From Nocardia caishijiensis NBRC 108228 (GTDB taxonomy: Bacteria > Actinomycetota > Actinomycetes > Mycobacteriales > Mycobacteriaceae), in NCBI RefSeq assembly GCF_001612825.1, contig NZ_BDBE01000029.1, forward strand, positions 310,001 through 374,000: DNA of 64,000 bases, read 5' to 3'. Each line of letters begins with the position of its first letter. The stretch's first letter is position 1. The notes below the pieces were generated by a model. It ran no database searches. It was given only the letters and a program-made list of their open reading frames with translations, and was not told the DNA's origin. The translations under genes and the position numbers were made by a program. Positions 1 through 10,600 of this stretch are shown here, piece by piece.

Positions 1-3000
1 GGGGCGGGCACCACGTAGGCCACCAGCCGGTCACCCAGCTGTGGGTCGGTGGTGGCGAGCACCGCCGCCTGCACCACCTGTGGCGCCGCGAGCAGAGCCG
101 ACTCGATCTCCCCGAGTTCGATGCGGAAGCCACGGATCTTCACCTGGAAGTCGGTGCGGCCCCGATAGTCGAGCTCGCCGTCACCCGTCCAGGCGACCAG
201 GTCGCCCGTGCGGTACATGCGGGCGCCCGGCTCGAAGGGGTTGGCGACGAAGCGGTCGGCGGTGAGATCGGGACGAGCGAAGTAGCCTCGCGCGAGCTGC
301 TCGCCCGCCAGGTACAGCTCGCCTGCCACACCAGGGGGCACCGGCCGCAGTCGGGCGTCGAGCACGTAGACGCGGCTGTTCCATTCGGGTGCGCCGATCG
401 GCACCGACGCGCGATCGGCGGGGGTGACCCGGTGGTCGGTGATCGAGACCGCCGCTTCGGTCGGGCCGTACAGGTTGTGCAGCGCGGCATCGGTGGCGAC
501 GAGGAACCGCTGGGCTGTGTCGGCGGGGAGAGCTTCACCGATGGCGAGCACGCGGCGCAACGAAACCGGAAGCGCGCCAGCGCTTTCGGTGAGCAGGGCG
601 TCGAGCATGGACGGAACCACGTGCAGCGTGCTCACCCGCTGCTCGGTGAGCACCCGCAGCAGGTCGGCCGGGTCGCGGTGCCCGTCCGGTGCGGCGATCA
701 CAAGTCGGCCACCGGTCACCGCGGTGGTCCAGAACTCCCAGACCGAGAGGTCGAAGGTGGCGGCGGTCTTCAGCAGCACGGAATCGTCGACCGTGAGCCC
801 GAAATGCTCGGTCTTCCACAGCAGTTGGTTGACGATGGCGCCGTGTGGCACCGCCACACCCTTCGGCTTGCCGGTGGACCCGGAGGTGAAGATGACATAG
901 GCGGTGTTGCCCGGTCGCAGGTCGCCGTGCCGCTCCCGCGCCTGGATCGCCGACGCCGGATACCCGGCGAGGTCGAGCGTGTCGATGACGAGGGCATCAG
1001 CGAAACCGTCACGCGCGGTGGTCAATACGCACACCGGCGCGGCGGTGTCGAGGATGTGACGCACCCGGTCGGCAGGTTGATCGGGATCGAGCGGAACGTA
1101 GGCCGCACCCGTCTGCGCCACCGCGTACATGGCCACGACGAGGTCGACGGACCGCCGGATGGCAAGGGCCACCCGGTCCTCCACGCCCACGCCCCGCGAA
1201 ATCAGATGTCGCGCCAACTGATTCACCCGCACCGCGAAGGCCCGGTAGGTCAGCTCGGTTCCGTCGGGGGCGACCAGCGCGACCCGATCGGAATGCCCCG
1301 CGACCGTCGCGTCGAACAGCGCGGGCAGCGTGGTCGACGGGCACGTGTGCCGGGTGTCGTTCCAGGCGTGCAGGATTCGGATGCGCTCGCCCTCGGACAG
1401 CAGCTCGATCTCGTCGACGGGCCACTCGGGCGCGGCGGCGATCCCCGCGAGCACCCGCGCGAACCGGTCGGCGTAGGTCCGCGCGGTCGCCGGATCGAAG
1501 AGGTCGGTAGCGTAGGTGAGTACGCCGTTGATGCCCTGCGCGGCGCCCTCGCTGTCGTAGGCGTCGGCGACGATGGCGTGCAGGTCGAACTGTGAGACCG
1601 CCAGGTCCACATCCACGCCTTCGACGTCGGTCTCACCCAGCTCCAGCCCGGTGCGGGCGAGGTTCTGGAAGGACAGACCCACCTGGAACAGCGGGTGCCG
1701 CGCGGTGGAGCGGGCCGGGTTGATCGCTTCGACCAGTCGTTCGAACGGCAGGTCGGCGTGGGCGAACACCTGCAGGTCCGTTTCCCGTTGCCGGGCGAGC
1801 AGATCGGTGAACGGCTCCCCCGGCTTCAGGGTGGTGCGGAAGACGAGGGTGTTGACGAACATGCCGATGAGGTCGTCGAGCGCGGCCTCGCCACGACCGG
1901 CGATGGGGGTGCCGACGGCCAGATCGTCGGTTCCGGCCAGCCTGCCCAGGGTCACCGCGAGCGCGGCGTGCACGACCATGAACAGCGTGGCGCCCTGCGC
2001 GCGGGCGAGGGCGAGCAGGGCCCGGTGGGTGTCGGCGTCGATCTCGATCGGCACCCGCCCACCCGCGAGCGACTGCACGGCCGGGCGCGGCCGGTCGGCG
2101 GGCAGGTCGAGCTGATCCGGCAGCCCGGCCAGGGCCGTTCGCCAGTAGTCGAGCTGGGCGGAAGCCAGCGAATCCGGATCGTCCTCGCTACCGAGCAGTT
2201 CCCGCTGCCACAGCGCGTAGTCGGCGTACTGCACGGGCAGCGGCGCCCAGTCCGGCGCGGTGCCCGTCGAACGGGCACCGTAGGCCAGCATCAGATCCCG
2301 GCTGAGCGGAGCGAGCGAACTGCCGTCACCGGCGATGTGGTGCACGACCACCGCGAGCACCGATTCCTCCGGACCGAGCTGGAACAGCGCGACCCGCAGC
2401 GGCACCTGACCGCGCACGTCGAAACCGAACGAGCCGAGTTCGCGCATGGCCGTCGGCAAGTGGTCGGCGGTGAGGCTGCGCACCTCGAGCCGGGGCGTCG
2501 CCTCCGACGGGTCGAGGATGCGCTGAACGGGGCCTTCGTCGGTCTCGGGGTAGATCGTCCGCAAAGTCTCGTGCCTGGCAACGAGGTCGGCGACGGCCGC
2601 GTCCAGCGCGGCCACATCGATGGCGCCGGTGAGCCGCACCGCCATCGGGATGTTGTAGGCCACCGATCGCGGATCGAACTGGTTGAGGAACCACATCCGC
2701 TGCTGCGCCAGCGACAGCGGAATCCGGTCGGGCCGCTCGCGGGCCACCAGCGGCGGGCGCGCACCGGCACCGGCGGATTCGGCGAGTCGACGGGCCAGCG
2801 CCTCCACCGTCGGCGCCTCGAACAGCAGCCGCACCGGGAACTCGGTGTCCAGGGCGGCACCGAGCCGTGCCGCCACCTGGGTGGCCAGCAGCGAGTTGCC
2901 GCCGAGGGCGAAGAAGTCGTCGTCGAGGCCGAGCTGGGTGTCGGCGTCGAGCACCTGGGCGAAGGTGCCGGCCACGATCTGCTCGACCGGCGTGACGGGC

Positions 3001-4592
3001 GGCCGGAATTCGGCGTGCTCGAGCACCGGCGCGGGCAGTGCCCGACGGTCGAGCTTGCCCACCGGGGTGAGCGGAATGGTGTCGAGTTCCATCAGCACCG
3101 TCGGCACCATGTGCGCGGGCAGGCTGCGCTCGGCGAACGCGGTGAGCTCGGCGGTGTCGACGGCGGCGCCCGGCGCGGCGTGCACGTAGGACACCAGAAT
3201 CGTGGCGCCGGTGTCGAGTTCGTGTCCGACGGTGGCGGCGAAGTCGAGGCTCTCGTGCGCCGAGAGCACGGCGTCGATCTCGCCGAGTTCGATCCGGAAG
3301 CCACGGATCTTCACCTGGAAGTCGTTGCGCCCCACGTACTCCAGCGCGCCGTCGGCGGTCCAGCGCACCAGGTCACCGGTGCGGTAGAGCCGGGAACCGG
3401 CGGGCTCGAACGGGTTCGGCACGAATCGCGACGCGGTCAGGCCCGGCCGGGCGTGATAGCCGCGGGTGAGCTGAGCACCGGTGATGTACAGCTCGCCGGT
3501 GACACCCGGCGGCACGGGGCCGAGCCGGTCGTCGAGCACGTATTCGGCCACCCCGGCCAGCGGCCCACCGATGGTGAGCGGGTCACCGGGCTTCAGCGGC
3601 ACGCTGATGTTGGTGACGATCGTGGTCTCGGTCGGCCCGTACACATTGTGGAACTGCCGCAGACTGCCGTCGGCCAGCGGAATCGCCCAGCGGCGCAACA
3701 GATCCGGCGGGCACGCTTCGCCACCCACCGCGACCACCCGGAAATCGTCGAGACCGACCGGGTCGATCGAGGCGAGCGCGGCCGGGGTGATGAAGGCGTG
3801 GCTCACCCGCTCGCGACGCAGCAGCGCGGCCAGTTCGTCGCCGCCGTACACACTCGGATCGACGATCACCATGGTCGCGCCCGCACCCACCGCGAGCAGC
3901 AGTTCGAGAAGGGAGGCATCGAACGAGGGCGACGCGAAATGCAGTGTGCGCGAACGCGCTTCGACGCCGTAGTGCTCGCGCTGTTCGGCGCTGAATCCGG
4001 CGAGTCCGGCCTGGGTCACCGCGACACCCTTGGGCAGGCCCGTCGAGCCCGAGGTGTAGATCACGTAGGCGAGGTCCTCGGCGCGGATCTGGCGCACTCG
4101 GTCGGCATTGGTGACCGGCACACCGGAGAACTCGTCGAGCCGCGCCACCGTGGCCGCGTCGTCTATCGCCAGCCACTGCACCTGCGTGGGCAGTCGCCCG
4201 GCCGCATCGGCGACGGTCAGACCGAACACCGCGCCGGAGTCGGTGACCATGTGCGCCACTCGATCCGGCGGGTAGTTGGGGTCGACCGGCACGAATCCGG
4301 CGCCGGTCTTGGCCACCGCCCACACCGCGAGCACCGATTCGATCGACCGAGGGATCCCGATGGCCACCAGGTCGCCCGCGCCGATCCCACGCGCGATGAG
4401 CAGCCGCGCGATCCGGCTGGACCGCTCGTCGAGTTCGGCGTAGGTGAGGCTACCGAGCGTGCGGGTGGCGTCGGCCAGCACCACCGCGACACCGTCGGGA
4501 GCGGTCTCCACGGCGGTGGCCAGCAGCTGGGGCAGCGCTGTCACCCGGGCGCGGCGTGTGCGCACCGGGCGGGTGCGTACCGGTCGTGTCAT
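1..4592 (-). CDS. NRPS subunit, A-T-C-A..., partial at window start
   Basis: Open on the minus strand from ATG 4592 to the window edge, about 1530 residues without a stop. It starts with a short Arg-rich stretch and then an adenylation domain (about 20-520; [31 protein letters not shown]). A carrier site follows (LGGNSLLA), then a condensation domain with HHIAGDG, then a second adenylation domain ([27 protein letters not shown]) cut by the edge. No epimerase or thioesterase is visible. AGGTGG lies 8 nt before the ATG. It should act after the subunit at 4650-11927, whose last condensation domain has no working partner in cis, so that domain would condense onto this carrier. Substrates were not predicted: the specificity residues read by eye match no code I trust. 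Confidence 0.93.
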   Translation of the reverse strand, partial: MTRPVRTRPVRTRRARVTALPQLLATAVETAPDGVAVVLADATRTLGSLTYAELDERSSRIARLLIARGIGAGDLVAIGIPRSIESVLAVWAVAKTGAGFVPVDPNYPPDRVAHMVTDSGAVFGLTVADAAGRLPTQVQWLAIDDAATVARLDEFSGVPVTNADRVRQIRAEDLAYVIYTSGSTGLPKGVAVTQAGLAGFSAEQREHYGVEARSRTLHFASPSFDASLLELLLAVGAGATMVIVDPSVYGGDELAALLRRERVSHAFITPAALASIDPVGLDDFRVVAVGGEACPPDLLRRWAIPLADGSLRQFHNVYGPTETTIVTNISVPLKPGDPLTIGGPLAGVAEYVLDDRLGPVPPGVTGELYITGAQLTRGYHARPGLTASRFVPNPFEPAGSRLYRTGDLVRWTADGALEYVGRNDFQVKIRGFRIELGEIDAVLSAHESLDFAATVGHELDTGATILVSYVHAAPGAAVDTAELTAFAERSLPAHMVPTVLMELDTIPLTPVGKLDRRALPAPVLEHAEFRPPVTPVEQIVAGTFAQVLDADTQLGLDDDFFALGGNSLLATQVAARLGAALDTEFPVRLLFEAPTVEALARRLAESAGAGARPPLVARERPDRIPLSLAQQRMWFLNQFDPRSVAYNIPMAVRLTGAIDVAALDAAVADLVARHETLRTIYPETDEGPVQRILDPSEATPRLEVRSLTADHLPTAMRELGSFGFDVRGQVPLRVALFQLGPEESVLAVVVHHIAGDGSSLAPLSRDLMLAYGARSTGTAPDWAPLPVQYADYALWQRELLGSEDDPDSLASAQLDYWRTALAGLPDQLDLPADRPRPAVQSLAGGRVPIEIDADTHRALLALARAQGATLFMVVHAALAVTLGRLAGTDDLAVGTPIAGRGEAALDDLIGMFVNTLVFRTTLKPGEPFTDLLARQRETDLQVFAHADLPFERLVEAINPARSTARHPLFQVGLSFQNLARTGLELGETDVEGVDVDLAVSQFDLHAIVADAYDSEGAAQGINGVLTYATDLFDPATARTYADRFARVLAGIAAAPEWPVDEIELLSEGERIRILHAWNDTRHTCPSTTLPALFDATVAGHSDRVALVAPDGTELTYRAFAVRVNQLARHLISRGVGVEDRVALAIRRSVDLVVAMYAVAQTGAAYVPLDPDQPADRVRHILDTAAPVCVLTTARDGFADALVIDTLDLAGYPASAIQARERHGDLRPGNTAYVIFTSGSTGKPKGVAVPHGAIVNQLLWKTEHFGLTVDDSVLLKTAATFDLSVWEFWTTAVTGGRLVIAAPDGHRDPADLLRVLTEQRVSTLHVVPSMLDALLTESAGALPVSLRRVLAIGEALPADTAQRFLVATDAALHNLYGPTEAAVSITDHRVTPADRASVPIGAPEWNSRVYVLDARLRPVPPGVAGELYLAGEQLARGYFARPDLTADRFVANPFEPGARMYRTGDLVAWTGDGELDYRGRTDFQVKIRGFRIELGEIESALLAAPQVVQAAVLATTDPQLGDRLVAYVVPA

Positions 4593-4645
4593 CGCGAATC
4601 CACCTCATCCGTCACCGAAACTCGTTGTGGCGCTGCCTCGGTCAT
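4589..4645 (-). CDS. possible 18-codon ORF linking the two NRPS genes
   Basis: Five bases after the TGA of the upstream NRPS gene an ATG opens an 18-codon frame. Its TGA overlaps the ATG of the downstream NRPS gene (ATGA). It nearly fills the 57-nt gap, so it may carry ribosomes across for translational coupling rather than make a working peptide. The peptide matches no family I know. It could be chance. Confidence 0.3.
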   Translation of the reverse strand: MTEAAPQRVSVTDEVDSR

Positions 4646-4649
4646 GGTT

Positions 4650-7600
4650 TCAGACCGCGGCGGCGCTCAGCTCGGCGAGTACCAGGACCACCTCGGCCCG
4701 GCCCGCGTCACCCGGAGCGGCGTCGTCGGCGATCACCGCACGCAGATCCTCGAGCTCACCCGTATCGACCGCGTCGAGACCGGCCCGGTCGCCGAACAGA
4801 TGACTCACCCACTCCTCGGCGAGCGCGGCCGACGGATCGTCGGTGACCAACACCATCGACGCACCGGCCACACCGGCCGCGACCGGTTCGACGACCGCGG
4901 CGAAGGTGTCGGTCGCGGTGGCGAAGGTGCGTGATTCGAAGGTGAGCTCGGCCTCGGCGCGCACCCGCGCACCGGCCGTGGCGAGGTCGTCGTAGCTGCG
5001 TACCCCGTCGGCACCGACGAAGGCCGGGTCGCTGCCGCGCAGGGCGCGGGTGCGGTCGGCGTAGGTCACCGGGCGGGCCGACTGGGTTGACAGCTCCGTG
5101 CGCACGGCTGGGTCGTCGAGCACCAGCCAGTCGAGGTCACCCGAGGACGCCGTACCGGTGGTGATGCCGATCTTGGCCGTCGGCTCGGCGGTCAGCTCCC
5201 GTGCGAACGGCACGATCGCCGCGCCCGCCTTGAGCACCGCCCACACCGCGACGGCCCAGTCGGTACCACGCGGAAGATCCAGCGCCACACCCGAACCCGG
5301 ACCGAAGCCGCGCCCGATCAGCAGGCGGGCCAGGCGGGAGGAACGGGCGTCGAGCTGTTCGAAACCGAACTGCTCCTCACCCCAGACCAGCGCTGGACCG
5401 TCCGGATCGTCCTCGGCGGCGGCCGTGAACGCCTGGGTGAGCGTGGTTCCGCCGGTCGCCGTGGTCGGCACGGGCGCCTGCGCGGCACCGGCGAGCAACC
5501 GCGCGCGTTCGCTCTCGTCGAGGATGTCGATATCGCCGACGCGGACTTGCGGGTCGGCGGCCACCGCCGTGAGGATGCGGGCGAAGCGGGTACCGATGGA
5601 CCGCACGGTCGCCTCGTCGAACAGGTCGGTGGCGTAGTTGAACAGGGCGACCAGCTCGTCGGGCGCGCCCTCGTCGGTGTAGCGCGGCTCCACGTCGACC
5701 TGCAGGTCGAACTTCGCCGACACCCCGGTGTCGAGCGCGGCCACGGTGAGGCCGGGCAGTTCGAGCGCGGCGGTCTCGTTGTTGCTGAAGGTCAGTGCCA
5801 CCTGGAACAGCGGGTTGTGGGCGCTGCCCTTGCCCGGCGCCACCACCTCGACGACCCGCTCGAACGGCAGGTCGGCGTGGGCGAAGGCACCCAGGTCGGT
5901 TTCGCGGGCCAGGTCGACGGCCTCGTCGAACGAACCGGCCGGGTCGAGGGCGGTGCGCAGCGTCAGCGTGTTCACGAACATGCCGACCAGCTCGTCGAGC
6001 GCCCGCTCACCACGACCGGCCACCGCGGTGCCGATCGCGATGTCGGTGCTGCCCGACAGCCGGGCGAGCAGCACGGCCAGCGCGGCGTGCACGACCATGA
6101 ACAGCGACGACTTGTGCTCGCGCGCGAGCTTGTTCAGCTGCTCGTGCACCTCGGCGGGCAACCGCAGCTCGGTGGTCGCGCCGCGCAGGCTCGGCACCGA
6201 GGGCCGCGGGCGGTCCTGGGGCAGTTCGAGCAGCGGCGGCATCCCGGCCAGCTGGGTACGCCAGTAGTCGAGCTGCGCGGCGGCGGCCGAATCCGGCTCG
6301 TCGTCGGCACCGACCACCTCGCGCTGCCAGAGCGCGAAGTCCGCGTACTGCACGGGCAGCGGCGTCCAGGCCGGGCTCTGTCCGCCGGTGCGGGCGACGT
6401 AGGCGGTGATCAGGTCGCGCGCCAGCGGGGCCAGGGACGCGCCGTCGGCGGAGATGTGGTGCACCACGAACACCAGCAGCCAGTCCGACGACCCGTCGGT
6501 GAGCAGTCGGGTCCGCACGGGCACCTCACGGGTGACGTCGAAACCGGCGCCCGCGAGTTCGGCGACGCGGCCGAGCACGTCGTCGGTGGTCTCCACCACC
6601 AGGCCGTCGGGCAGCACCTCGCCGACCGTGACGATCTCCTGGTACGCGCCGGTCTGTTCGGCGGCGGGGAACCGGGTGCGCAGCGACTCGTGCCTGCCGA
6701 GCACGTCGGCGATGGCGGCGTCGAGTGCGGCCACATCGAGCGCGCCGGTGAGACGAAGCGCGAACGGCAGGTTGTAGGCGCCCGAGGCGGGGTCGAGCTG
6801 GTTGAGCACCCACATGCGCTGCTGGGCCAGCGACAGCGGGATCCGGTGCGGCCGGTCCACCGGGACGAGCGCCGGGCGCGCGCCCGATCCACTCGCGCTG
6901 ATCCGGGCGGCCAGGGCGGTCACCGTCGGTGCCTCGAACAGGTCGCGGATGCTGATGTCGGCGTCGAGCGCCTCGTTGATCCGGGCGACCGCGCGGGTGG
7001 CCAGCAGCGAGTTGCCGCCGAGAGCGAAGTAGTCGTCGTCGGCGCCGACCCGGGCCATGCCGAGCAGTTCGGCGTAGACGCCCGCCACGATCTCCTCGGT
7101 CGGCGTGGCCGGTGCCCGGAACTCGCCCGCGGTGAAGGTGGGGGCGGGCAGCGCCTTGCGGTCGAGTTTGCCGCTGGGATTGAGCGGCAGTTCGTCGAGC
7201 GCGACCAGCGCGGCGGGAACCATGTAGGACGGCAGGGTCTCGCCGATCGCGGCCAGCAGCGGAACCTGTTCGATCGAGGCGCCCGGCTTGGGCACCACGT
7301 AGGCCACGAGCTGTTCTCCCGCAGGCGAATCCGCGACGATCGCCACGGCCTGGCTCACGCCGGGCTGGGCGAGCAGCGCGGTCTCGATCTCGCCGAGCTC
7401 GATGCGCTGGCCACGGAACTTCACCTGGAAGTCGGTGCGGCCCAGGTATTCCAGCGCGCCACGGCCGTCGGGCTGGGTGCGCCAGACCACCAGGTCGCCG
7501 GTGCGGTACATGCGCGCGTTCGCGCCGAAGGGGTTGGCGACGAACCGGTCCGCGGTGAGGTCCGGCCTGGCGACGTACCCGCGGGCCAGCTGATCACCGG

Positions 7601-10600
7601 CCAGGTACAGCTCGCCGACAACGCCCGAGGGAACCGGACGCAACCGCGAATCCAGCACGTACACCTGGGTGTTCCATTCCGGTACACCGATCGGCACCGA
7701 GCCGCGGCCCGGGTCGTCGGCGGGCCAGTAGGTCACCGAGACGGCGGCCTCGGTCGGGCCGTACAGGTTGTGCACCCGGGCCTGCGACACCGCGCGCATC
7801 GCGGCGACGGTCTCCGGCGGCAGCGCCTCACCGATCGCGAACACGTCGCGCAGGGTGGGAATGCTGCCGGAGGTGGTGTGCGCGGCGAAGACGGTGAGCA
7901 TCGACGGCACGAAGTCGGTCATCGTCACCTGTTGTGCCGCGATGGTTTCGGCGATGTAGGCCGGGTCGCGATGGCCGTCGTGGGTGGCGACGACCAGCTT
8001 CGCACCGGTGCGCAACGGCATGAAGTAGCCCCACAGCGACACATCGAAGGTGGTGGCGGTCTTCTGCAGGTACACATCACCGGGGGCGAGCGGGTATTCG
8101 GCGAGCATCCAGGCGATCTGGTTCTCGATCGCCGCGTGCGACACCGCGACACCCTTGGGCCTGCCGGTGGACCCGGAGGTGAAGATGACGTAGGCGGGAT
8201 GCTGCGGCAGCACCGGGCGCGCCAGCTCCGACGGCGCCACCGGGGAGCCCGAGAACTCCTGCAGCGCAACGGTGTCGATGGTGATCACCGGCGTCCCGGC
8301 GGGCACCTCGATCACGTCGGCGGTGGTGGTGAGCACGCACACCGGTCGCGCGGTGTCGAGGATGTGGGCGATGCGCTCGGCCGGATGATCGGGGTCGAGC
8401 GGCACGTACGCGCCACCGGCGGTGACGATGGCGTACATGCCGACCACCAGGTCGAGCGAACGACGCACGGCCAGTGCGACATACGATTCCGGGCCGACGC
8501 CGTCGGCGACGAGTTTGCGGGCCAACCGGTTGACCCGCTCGTCGAACTCGCGGTACGTCAGCTCGGTGCCCTCGTAGGCGAGCGCGACCGCGTCCGGGTG
8601 CTCGGCCACGGCGCGACGGTAACCGTCGAGCAGCAGCGCGGGCGGCAGTTCGTGCCGGGTGTCGTTCCAGCCGAGCAGGATTCGATCCAGCTCCGCGGAC
8701 TCCATCAGCTCGTGCGCGCCGAGCGGGGCCGCCGGGTCGGCGACGATCGCGGTGAGCAGGCGAACGAACCGGGCGGCGATGCCTGCCACCGTCGCGGCGT
8801 CGAACAGATCGGTGGCGTAGGTCAGGCCGACCGCGATGCCGTGCGGCGCGCCGTGGCGATCGGTGTCCTCGACCATCTCGAACTGCAGGTCGAACTTGGC
8901 GAACGGGATGCTCAGGTCCACCCCGCTGACCGTCATCCCGGGGAGCTCGAGGGCGGTGCGCGCCATGTTCTGGAAGGCGAGCATCACCTGGAACAGCGGA
9001 TGCCGCGCGGTGGAGCGGGCCGGGTCGAGCAGCTCGACCAACCGCTCGAACGGCACGTCGGCGTGGCCGAACGCGGCCACGTCGGTGGCGCGGGCCTGGG
9101 CGAGCAGCGCCTCGAAGGTGTCGGCCGGGTCCACCTCGGTGCGCAGCACGAGGGTGTTGACGAACATGCCGATGAGGTCGTCGAGCGCGGCGTCACCACG
9201 GCCTGCGACCGGCGTGCCGATCGCGATGTCGGTGCTGCCGGACAGCCGCGCGAGCAGCGCCGACAGTGCCGCGTGGACCACCATGAACAGGGTCGAGTTG
9301 TGGGCGTGCGCGAGCTTGTCCAGTCCGGCGTGCACCTCGGCGGGAATGCGGAAGTCCACGGTCGCGCCACGGTAGGTGGCCACCGAGGGGCGCGGGCGAT
9401 CGGCCGGAAGGGCGAGCTGGTCGGGCAGACCGGCGAGCTGGGTGCGCCAGTACCCGATCTGCTGGGACAGCACCGATTCCGGGTCGTCCTCGGTGCCGAG
9501 CACGGCACGCTGCCACAGGGTGAAGTCGGCGTATTGCACACGCAGCGGCGGCAATTGGGGTTCGGCGCCCGCGCTGCGCCGCACATAGGCGGTCATCAGG
9601 TCGCGGGTGAGCGGGCCCATCGATACGCCGTCACCGGCGATGTGGTGGACCACGCAGATCAGCACGTGCTCCTGCGCGGTGAGCCGCAGCAACCGCAACC
9701 GGATCGGCGGCGCGAGCGACACATCGAAGCCGACTCCGACGGTCTCGGCGACGAGCCCGGGCACCTGCTCCTCGGTGACCTGCTCGCACGCCATCTCCGG
9801 CACCGCGCGCGGATCGGACACCGGCAGGATCAACTGCTGACCGGCCCCGTCCACCTGCGGGTACATGGTGCGCAGCACCTCATGCCTGGTCACCAGGTCG
9901 CGCACCGCCGCGCGCAGGGCGTCGACGTCGAGCGCGCCCGACAACCGCACCGCGATCGGCATGTTGTTCACGGCACTGGCCGGGTCGAACCGGTTCAGGA
10001 ACCACATCCGCTGCTGCGCGAACGACAGCGGGATGATCTCGGGCCGCTCCTGGGGCACGAGTTCCTGGCCGGAACCGGTGCCGATGTGGCGTTCCACCCG
10101 TTCGGCCAGCGCCGAGACGGTGCTCGCCTCGAACAGCACCTGCACCGGCACCCTGGTGTCGAGCGCGGCACCGATACGGGTGGCGGCCTGGGCGGCGAGC
10201 AGCGAGTTGCCGCCCAGTTCGAAGAAGTCGTCATCGGCGCCGACGCGGATCTCCTCCTCGCCACCGGTGGTGAGCAGGGCGGCGAACACCTCGGCGACGA
10301 TCTCCTCGACCGGGGTGGACGGCGCGCGGAACTCGCGTGCGGCGAACACCGGCTCCGGCAGCGCGTTGCGGTCGAGCTTGCCGACCGGGGTGAGCGGGAT
10401 CCGGTCGAGCACCATGATCGCGGCCGGAATCATGTAGCCGGGCAACGATTCCGCGAGGAACGTGTCGACGGCGGCGATGTCGAGGGTGGTGCCCGCGCGC
10501 GGCAGCACATACGACACCAGCGCCGTGACCCCGGAGGGCAGCGTCTTGCCGAGGGTGGCCGCGAAGTCGATGTCGGGGTGCGCGGTGAGGGCGTTGTCGA

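Noticed and set aside
1695..4934. 1079-codon plus-strand frame opposite the two NRPS genes
   Set aside because: Antisense shadow crossing the junction of two genuine genes.
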